A stretch of DNA of 9,285 nt, taken from assembly GCA_016222925.1 (NCBI GenBank), contig JACRQB010000175.1, positions 1 to 9,285 of the forward strand, given 5' to 3'. Each line of letters opens with the position of its first letter. Position 1 is the first letter of the stretch. This DNA comes from Nitrospirota bacterium. GTDB lineage: Bacteria; Nitrospirota; Nitrospiria; Nitrospirales; Nitrospiraceae. The translations under genes were made by a program, and so were the position numbers. This document shows positions 5,673 to 9,285 of the stretch, piece after piece. A model generated the notes under the pieces. It did no database searches. It was not told where the DNA came from and was given only the letters and a program-made list of their open reading frames with translations.

Positions 5673-6506
5673 TTATGAGAACCCCGTTCGATTCAAGACC
5701 CCACTCGACCTGTACCAGGCACAGAGACGTTTGACTCCACGCAACATTGGCACTGCTCCTCCAATGGCCACCGCATCGACGAGGCAATACCATGCGCTGG
5801 CGCCACTGGGGGGATTTCCTTGCGCCCATCCCAGGAGCGGGTCTATTGCTGCCCATTGCCACGCACCGACGGTCGTACCGATCAATTCCAGCCACGTCGT
5901 AATGAAAAATGCAGCGAGATAGACCAGCGGTGAACGGCCTGTCACCAGCCAGATTAAGAATATGCAAAACAACAACGCACCAACCGCATCTCCGCGCTCA
6001 GCATATCCGGTAATGCCCCAGATGGCCCAGGTGCCCCACACGCCTATGACAAACAAAGCAATTCTTCTGGGATGGCGTACGAAGAGGCCTGATCGTGCCA
6101 ACGCAACGGCGGTCAGGTACACCATGCCGTGGCCAGGTGGGACGTAGGCCGGTACATTCTCGAATCGGTATGTGTAACCTCCCATATAGATGGAGGCAAA
6201 ATGCTCTCCGACCGTTGCAAAGATAACGGCAATCAAGACCTGTACCCGTGTTTCTTTATTTTCACCCAGCAATAAGGTTCCAAGAAAAACCCATGCCAAG
6301 GCTCCTAATGCCTGTTGTCGCTCGACGCTGGCACTGATTTCAAACAAGGAACTCACGGCGACGCTCAGGAATGTAAATGCAGCAATCGCATAATCGCGCG
6401 TTCGATGCGTACTGGCTGCATCGCTGTTCGGGAAATGTCGGAGGGGAGTCTGGGTGACTCTAATGAGCCAGGGCCGGTGAGCAGAAGTGCTTGATGGAGC
6501 TTCCAT
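5673..6506 (-). CDS. Multi-pass membrane protein of unknown function
   Basis: This 277-residue protein has a polar N-terminus of about 38 residues and then seven or eight hydrophobic segments, at about 39-57, 66-82, 88-106, 125-141, 148-166, 174-190, 193-212 and 238-255. Conserved-looking polar motifs lie at membrane edges: GEHFASIYMGGYTYRFENV (100-118), PAYVPPGHGMVYL (119-131) and TTWLELIGTTVGAWQW (203-218). Their Glu, His and aromatic residues are suggestive of a ligand or cofactor site. I do not recognise the family and assign no function. The upstream ATG has no clear ribosome binding site, so the true start is uncertain. It lies between the MOSC gene and the amo operon on the same strand but is cut off from amoB by a terminator. 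Confidence 0.75.
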   Translation of the reverse strand: MEAPSSTSAHRPWLIRVTQTPLRHFPNSDAASTHRTRDYAIAAFTFLSVAVSSLFEISASVERQQALGALAWVFLGTLLLGENKETRVQVLIAVIFATVGEHFASIYMGGYTYRFENVPAYVPPGHGMVYLTAVALARSGLFVRHPRRIALFVIGVWGTWAIWGITGYAERGDAVGALLFCIFLIWLVTGRSPLVYLAAFFITTWLELIGTTVGAWQWAAIDPLLGWAQGNPPSGASAWYCLVDAVAIGGAVPMLRGVKRLCAWYRSSGVLNRTGFS

Positions 6507-6825
6507 ATATCAAACGTACGTGAGAGAGAAATAGTTTAGGTAGGCGTTCAGTATTTCTATATCCAAGATCGTTCAGCCTGCAGCACCAAACACCGGTGGA
6601 ATCATACAGGACCCTAACGGAACGGGCAAGTTCCAGGCAAGTGCCCGATGATCAGGTAATCATACAAGAAGCTATTCAGAATAGCTCTCTTCGTGAGCCC
6701 CACCCAGATTCATGAAGGGACACAAGGCTGCGGAGGTAACATGCCTATTGGAAAAGAAGTGAATAGATCAACGAGAAAATAGTGGAGAGAGGAGGAGGCG
6801 AATGAGTGAGGACGGGGGGGAAAGT
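6507..6825. other. Gene-free stretch downstream of the amo terminator
   Basis: About 320 bases between the unknown membrane protein and the amo terminator. I see no supported gene. It presumably holds the promoter of the membrane protein. A purine-rich run near 6781-6822 (many GGAG and G repeats) is the only compositional oddity. Confidence 0.4.
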
Positions 6826-6874
6826 AAAACGCCGGTTCGTCATTCCATCGTGTGATGGAGACGAACCGGCGTTT
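6826..6874 (-). terminator. Intrinsic terminator of the amoCAB operon
   Basis: A perfect 15-bp stem joins 6827-6841 with 6860-6874. The enclosed segment forms a second 6-bp stem (6844-6849 with 6854-6859, loop gtgt), giving a nearly continuous 21-bp rod with a two-base bulge. Read on the minus strand, the stem ends in CGGCGTTTTACTTT, a T-rich tail. It begins 18 bases beyond the amoB stop. Confidence 0.88.
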
Positions 6875-6892
6875 CATTAGACCCAGACTACC

Positions 6893-8152
6893 TTATGCTC
6901 CCAACCGTGTGAAGACCGGGAGTACTGGAGCCCAGACTGGATTGATGAGTCGCTCACCAGAATCGGTCCAGGACAGGAACAATCCTGCAAAGCGCTGATC
7001 CGGATCGTGGAGAATGTCCACCAACCGTTGCACTTCCCACAGGACGTCCTTGGACTCGACTTTAATGTCAACTGTTTGGCCAGGCTGGATTGGGGCCTCG
7101 TTATCCATCGTCAGACCGGCCGTTGCGACCAGTTCGGCTGGATAGTTTGGATCAACCCTAGAGGCACCAAACTTGTTGGTAAATCTGATACCTGCTGTCG
7201 TGAACTCACCGATGGTTACCGGTTGTGTGCCGTTATTGGTCGCATGAAGGGTCATGCGCAATGCGCGGCCCGGAACATCGTACTCTGCATGAATAACGTC
7301 AACCGTCAGCGGGTTGGGCTTGATCGGCATCGGCTTGATCTTTGCCTCACCAGCCTGGAGAGGGACGCTAATCGGGTGCTTTGCTTCTGCAGCCATATAC
7401 CCGACGACCACAACAACCAGTGTAAGGACCAATACCGCCACTCCAACTTTTCGGTCAATGGGGTCAAGCAGAATCTCGTCCCCATACGCTGCCAGGACTC
7501 GAGCGCGAATCAGGTACATTGGTCTGATCGCAAAGAACCCGACCCAGAAGATGCCGAGAGCGATCCACCAGATATGCCACCCAATTCCAGTCATGCTCCC
7601 CATCGTCTCCGAGTCGAATGTTTCATTGGTCAGGGTCTTGATCGGATTGGTGAAATCCTCATAGCGACCCGTGATGTCCATCCATCCACCTGGTCCCGCG
7701 ATTGGACCGGCTTCCTTGACGGCAAACATGGGATGGATGTGATGGTGGCCGGGGAGTCTGGCCTTTAATTTGACCACGTACTCATAGTCACGACCGATTT
7801 CCATTGGTCCCGAGACGAACATCGGCGTTCCATTGACCTTCGAGCTTAGACGCACGAAGACGGAGCTGGGAGACCCGACATTGATGAAGGTCCGGGTCGG
7901 CTTCACCACCGCACGAGGCCAATCCTCGGATAAGTGGAACTTTCCCTTCAGCTCTGTCACATCATTGACTTTGGTCGACTTTCCAACCCATTCAGTGTCA
8001 TACCAATTTACAGTGCGCATCCGCAGGAATGGTTCCTGCGATCGCTCCCCGTGAGCGAATGCAGGGGTAATATCGAGAGCCGGCGTGACTGCCAGCGTCG
8101 CCACCCCGCAGAGTCTAATCATCCACAGTTTGAAGACGTGTTTGGCAGTCAT
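6893..8152 (-). CDS. amoB: Ammonia monooxygenase subunit B
   Basis: This 419-residue periplasmic/membrane subunit of the copper ammonia monooxygenase complex converts ammonia to hydroxylamine. The signal peptide ends at AFA|HG, so H34 becomes the N-terminal His of the mature protein, a copper ligand in this family. GHHHIHPM (135-142) supplies the HxH pair (H138, H140) that completes the copper site known from particulate methane monooxygenase PmoB. Two membrane helices lie at about 190-214 and 236-256, and a second cupredoxin domain follows at about 275-415. Its ATG overlaps the amoA stop (ATGA), indicating translational coupling, with a GGGGGGAAAG stretch just upstream as a weak ribosome site. 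It is the last gene before the terminator. The sequence is AmoB/PmoB-like; identity as AmoB follows from the neighbouring AmoA. Confidence 0.95.
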   Translation of the reverse strand: MTAKHVFKLWMIRLCGVATLAVTPALDITPAFAHGERSQEPFLRMRTVNWYDTEWVGKSTKVNDVTELKGKFHLSEDWPRAVVKPTRTFINVGSPSSVFVRLSSKVNGTPMFVSGPMEIGRDYEYVVKLKARLPGHHHIHPMFAVKEAGPIAGPGGWMDITGRYEDFTNPIKTLTNETFDSETMGSMTGIGWHIWWIALGIFWVGFFAIRPMYLIRARVLAAYGDEILLDPIDRKVGVAVLVLTLVVVVVGYMAAEAKHPISVPLQAGEAKIKPMPIKPNPLTVDVIHAEYDVPGRALRMTLHATNNGTQPVTIGEFTTAGIRFTNKFGASRVDPNYPAELVATAGLTMDNEAPIQPGQTVDIKVESKDVLWEVQRLVDILHDPDQRFAGLFLSWTDSGERLINPVWAPVLPVFTRLGA

Positions 8153-8997
8153 GCTTTCCCCCCAGAAAGTTTAGCTTTGTCGGCTTGTGGTCCCAAGGTG
8201 GCGTATGCAAATACATCGTACACCTTGGTGGTCCGCTGTCTGTCATCGGTGATGTAGAAGTACGACGTGCAGAAGTACTTCCCGAACTGCCACCACAGGA
8301 TGTACATCAACGAGGACGCGAATGCGGAGAAGAACGCGGAGATCATGGTGCTGTGACCGCCGAATGTGCGCAGCGATCCAACTTCGATCATCCGAATGTA
8401 CTCAGGAGTACCCGTACGAACATACATGAAGCCCATGTAGTCCGCCCATGAGAGCAATGCGCCATCGACGACAAGCGGCGTATGGCTATAGGCAAATATA
8501 GGCCAGTTGCTCGGATAGAACAGTGCCGCGAACATCCATGCGCCGATCACTGCCGTCAACGTCCAGTTCCTGGTCAACAAGAGGGTAATGTCGAGAACCA
8601 AGGCACCGGGAATCGCCGTAGCAGGCATGACGAAGTTGGGTGGATAGTTAGACCACCACCACCAAGAAGTGTAGACGGCGATCCATTTTCCAGCGCCCAG
8701 CGCCAGAATGCAGAGCGTCGCACCGAATGGCTGTCGGTAGTTGACCCAGTTGTAGTACTGGATAGCGGCGCAGAAGGTGATCAAGGTAACCGGCGTCACG
8801 ATCGGCCACCACTGACGGTCTTTCCAATCGAGCCAGAAGTCCCAGTCACCACACAGCAGGGCCGTGTGCATATGGAAGGTCCCCACGATGGTGACGAACA
8901 AAATTGGAATGAAATAGATATAATCGATCTTTCTAGACATCGCTACCCCTTCAGGGGGTAACTTCGAAGCCTTGATAATCTCATCGGTTCTAAACAT
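8149..8997 (-). CDS. amoA: Ammonia monooxygenase subunit A
   Basis: This 282-residue integral membrane subunit of ammonia monooxygenase closely follows the bacterial AmoA pattern: MFRTDEIIKASKLPPEG at the start, HMH near 42-44, GDWDFWLDWKDRQWWP (50-65), NYRQPFGATLCILAL, LLLTRNWTLTAVIGAW, FYPSNWPIFAYSHTPLVVDG, LSWADYMGFMYVRTGTPEY and GSLRTFGGHSTMISAFFSAF. Differences from betaproteobacterial AmoA, such as KWIAVYTSWWWWSNYPPNF and the C-terminal YITDDRQRTTKVYDVFAYATLG, fit comammox Nitrospira AmoA as I remember it. I chose the ATG at 8997 because GGAGG lies nine bases upstream, whereas the ATG at 9006 abuts that GGAGG with no gap; MFRTDE also matches the family start. It lies between amoC and amoB and overlaps amoB by four bases. 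Confidence 0.96.
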   Translation of the reverse strand: MFRTDEIIKASKLPPEGVAMSRKIDYIYFIPILFVTIVGTFHMHTALLCGDWDFWLDWKDRQWWPIVTPVTLITFCAAIQYYNWVNYRQPFGATLCILALGAGKWIAVYTSWWWWSNYPPNFVMPATAIPGALVLDITLLLTRNWTLTAVIGAWMFAALFYPSNWPIFAYSHTPLVVDGALLSWADYMGFMYVRTGTPEYIRMIEVGSLRTFGGHSTMISAFFSAFASSLMYILWWQFGKYFCTSYFYITDDRQRTTKVYDVFAYATLGPQADKAKLSGGKA

Positions 8998-9006
8998 AAC
9001 TGACAT

Positions 9007-9011
9007 CCTCC
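9007..9011 (-). promoter_or_regulatory. Ribosome binding site deciding the amoA start
   Basis: GGAGG on the minus strand is followed directly by one in-frame ATG (9004-9006) and nine bases later by another (8995-8997). Only the second has workable spacing, so it is the likely start. Confidence 0.7.
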
Positions 9012-9029
9012 GTCATTTCAGTCGGCCGT

Positions 9030-9071
9030 GGCCAACCAGACGTTCTGTTCCCTAAGAGTGCCTGGTCAACC
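9030..9071 (-). other. Possible hairpin in the amoC-amoA intergenic RNA
   Basis: In the minus-strand transcript, 9071-9062 can pair with 9039-9030 over ten positions, three of them G-U, around a 22-base loop. It lies between the amoC stop (9118) and the amoA ribosome site. Such a structure could be a processing or stabilising element that sets amoC and amoA levels apart, but the pairing is weak enough to arise by chance. Confidence 0.22.
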
Positions 9072-9117
9072 GCCGATACCGACCTATGGTTCATATAGTC
9101 TGCATCCGCCCAATTAC

Positions 9118-9285
9118 TTAGTACCCGGCCTTGGCATTCGGGTTCACCTGGCTGGGGAACGGATCCAGAATGGCCTTGGGCGCGTTGTTCCAGATCACGT
9201 CCGCCAGATTCGACATCCGGCTGACGATCTGCGCCGCCACGCCCCCTGCCGCTCCGAACAACCCGCACCAGCCCAACGTCACAAA
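9118..9285 (-). CDS. amoC: Ammonia monooxygenase subunit C, C-terminal part
   Basis: Reading the minus strand from the window edge gives 55 residues and a TAA at 9118-9120. They start FVTLGWCGLFGAAGG and continue through QIVSRMSNLADVIWNN to a tail PFPSQVNPNAKAGY. This is the end of the last membrane helix and the cytoplasmic tail of AmoC/PmoC, the membrane subunit carrying the metal site thought to be catalytic; that site itself lies outside the window. The 120-base gap to amoA and the order C-A-B are standard for amo operons. The gene's start and the operon promoter are beyond the right edge. Confidence 0.92.
   Translation of the reverse strand, partial: FVTLGWCGLFGAAGGVAAQIVSRMSNLADVIWNNAPKAILDPFPSQVNPNAKAGY

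Noticed and set aside
5593..5967. A 124-codon minus-strand frame overlapping the 3' half of the unknown membrane protein gene.
   Set aside because: It lacks hydrophobic pattern, domain signs or a ribosome site. The overlapping 277-codon frame has clear membrane segments.
6802..6855. A 17-codon plus-strand ORF (MSEDGG...) with a strong-looking purine-rich ribosome site (GGAGGAGG).
   Set aside because: It runs into the amo terminator stem, is very short, and the purine run explains the apparent ribosome site. No second line of support.
7007..7768. A 253-codon plus-strand open frame opposite amoB.
   Set aside because: It is entirely antisense to a well-identified gene and has no recognisable protein features.
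8990..9268. A 92-codon minus-strand frame spanning the amoC end and the spacer.
   Set aside because: It overlaps the AmoC C-terminus in another frame, and the AmoC reading is clearly the real one.
1..9285. CRISPR arrays, tRNA or rRNA genes.
   Set aside because: I read both strands and saw no regularly spaced repeats, no tRNA-like arms with CCA and no conserved rRNA stretches.

Overview
The window looks like chromosomal DNA of a complete ammonia-oxidising (comammox-type) Nitrospira. Its right edge carries the ammonia monooxygenase genes amoC (C-terminal part only), amoA and amoB on the minus strand. Their products resemble betaproteobacterial AmoCAB but are clearly divergent from it, as comammox versions are. 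This placement rests on remembered family sequences and no search was run. Clade A versus B cannot be decided here.

Layout, left to right. (1) Positions 1-89 hold what looks like the hydrophobic C-terminal end of a plus-strand gene. A gene-free stretch follows, containing a perfect 22-bp hairpin at 411-457. (2) Positions 490-3330 form a probable minus-strand operon read right to left: a possible promoter, a possible small frameshifted membrane ORF, a periplasmic c-type cytochrome, and two adjacent cupredoxin proteins of the copper nitrite reductase (NirK) type. (3) Positions 3383-3740 hold a decayed IS1595-family transposase fragment and possible insertion-sequence end repeats. (4) A plus-strand lipoprotein gene of unknown function lies at 3962-4567 and converges, across a shared hairpin, on a minus-strand YiiM-like MOSC protein gene at 4743-5465. 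(5) A multi-pass membrane protein of unknown function occupies 5673-6506 on the minus strand. (6) After a gene-poor gap comes a strong intrinsic terminator at 6826-6874, then amoB, amoA and amoC.

How the genes work together. AmoCAB would oxidise ammonia to hydroxylamine in the membrane. The cytochrome/NirK-like cluster is a periplasmic copper and heme electron-transfer module, expected to act in nitrite/NO redox chemistry. Its most striking property is that the two NirK-like paralogs have lost opposite sets of copper ligands. The upstream paralog keeps the type 1 copper set and the two N-terminal type 2 histidines but has Gln where the third type 2 His should be. The downstream paralog keeps that C-terminal His but has lost the type 1 Cys and both N-terminal type 2 histidines. 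In ordinary NirK the type 2 copper sits between subunits, so the pair could rebuild one site as a hetero-oligomer. This is the best candidate in the window for an undescribed system. It rests on by-eye alignment and needs structural and comparative checks.
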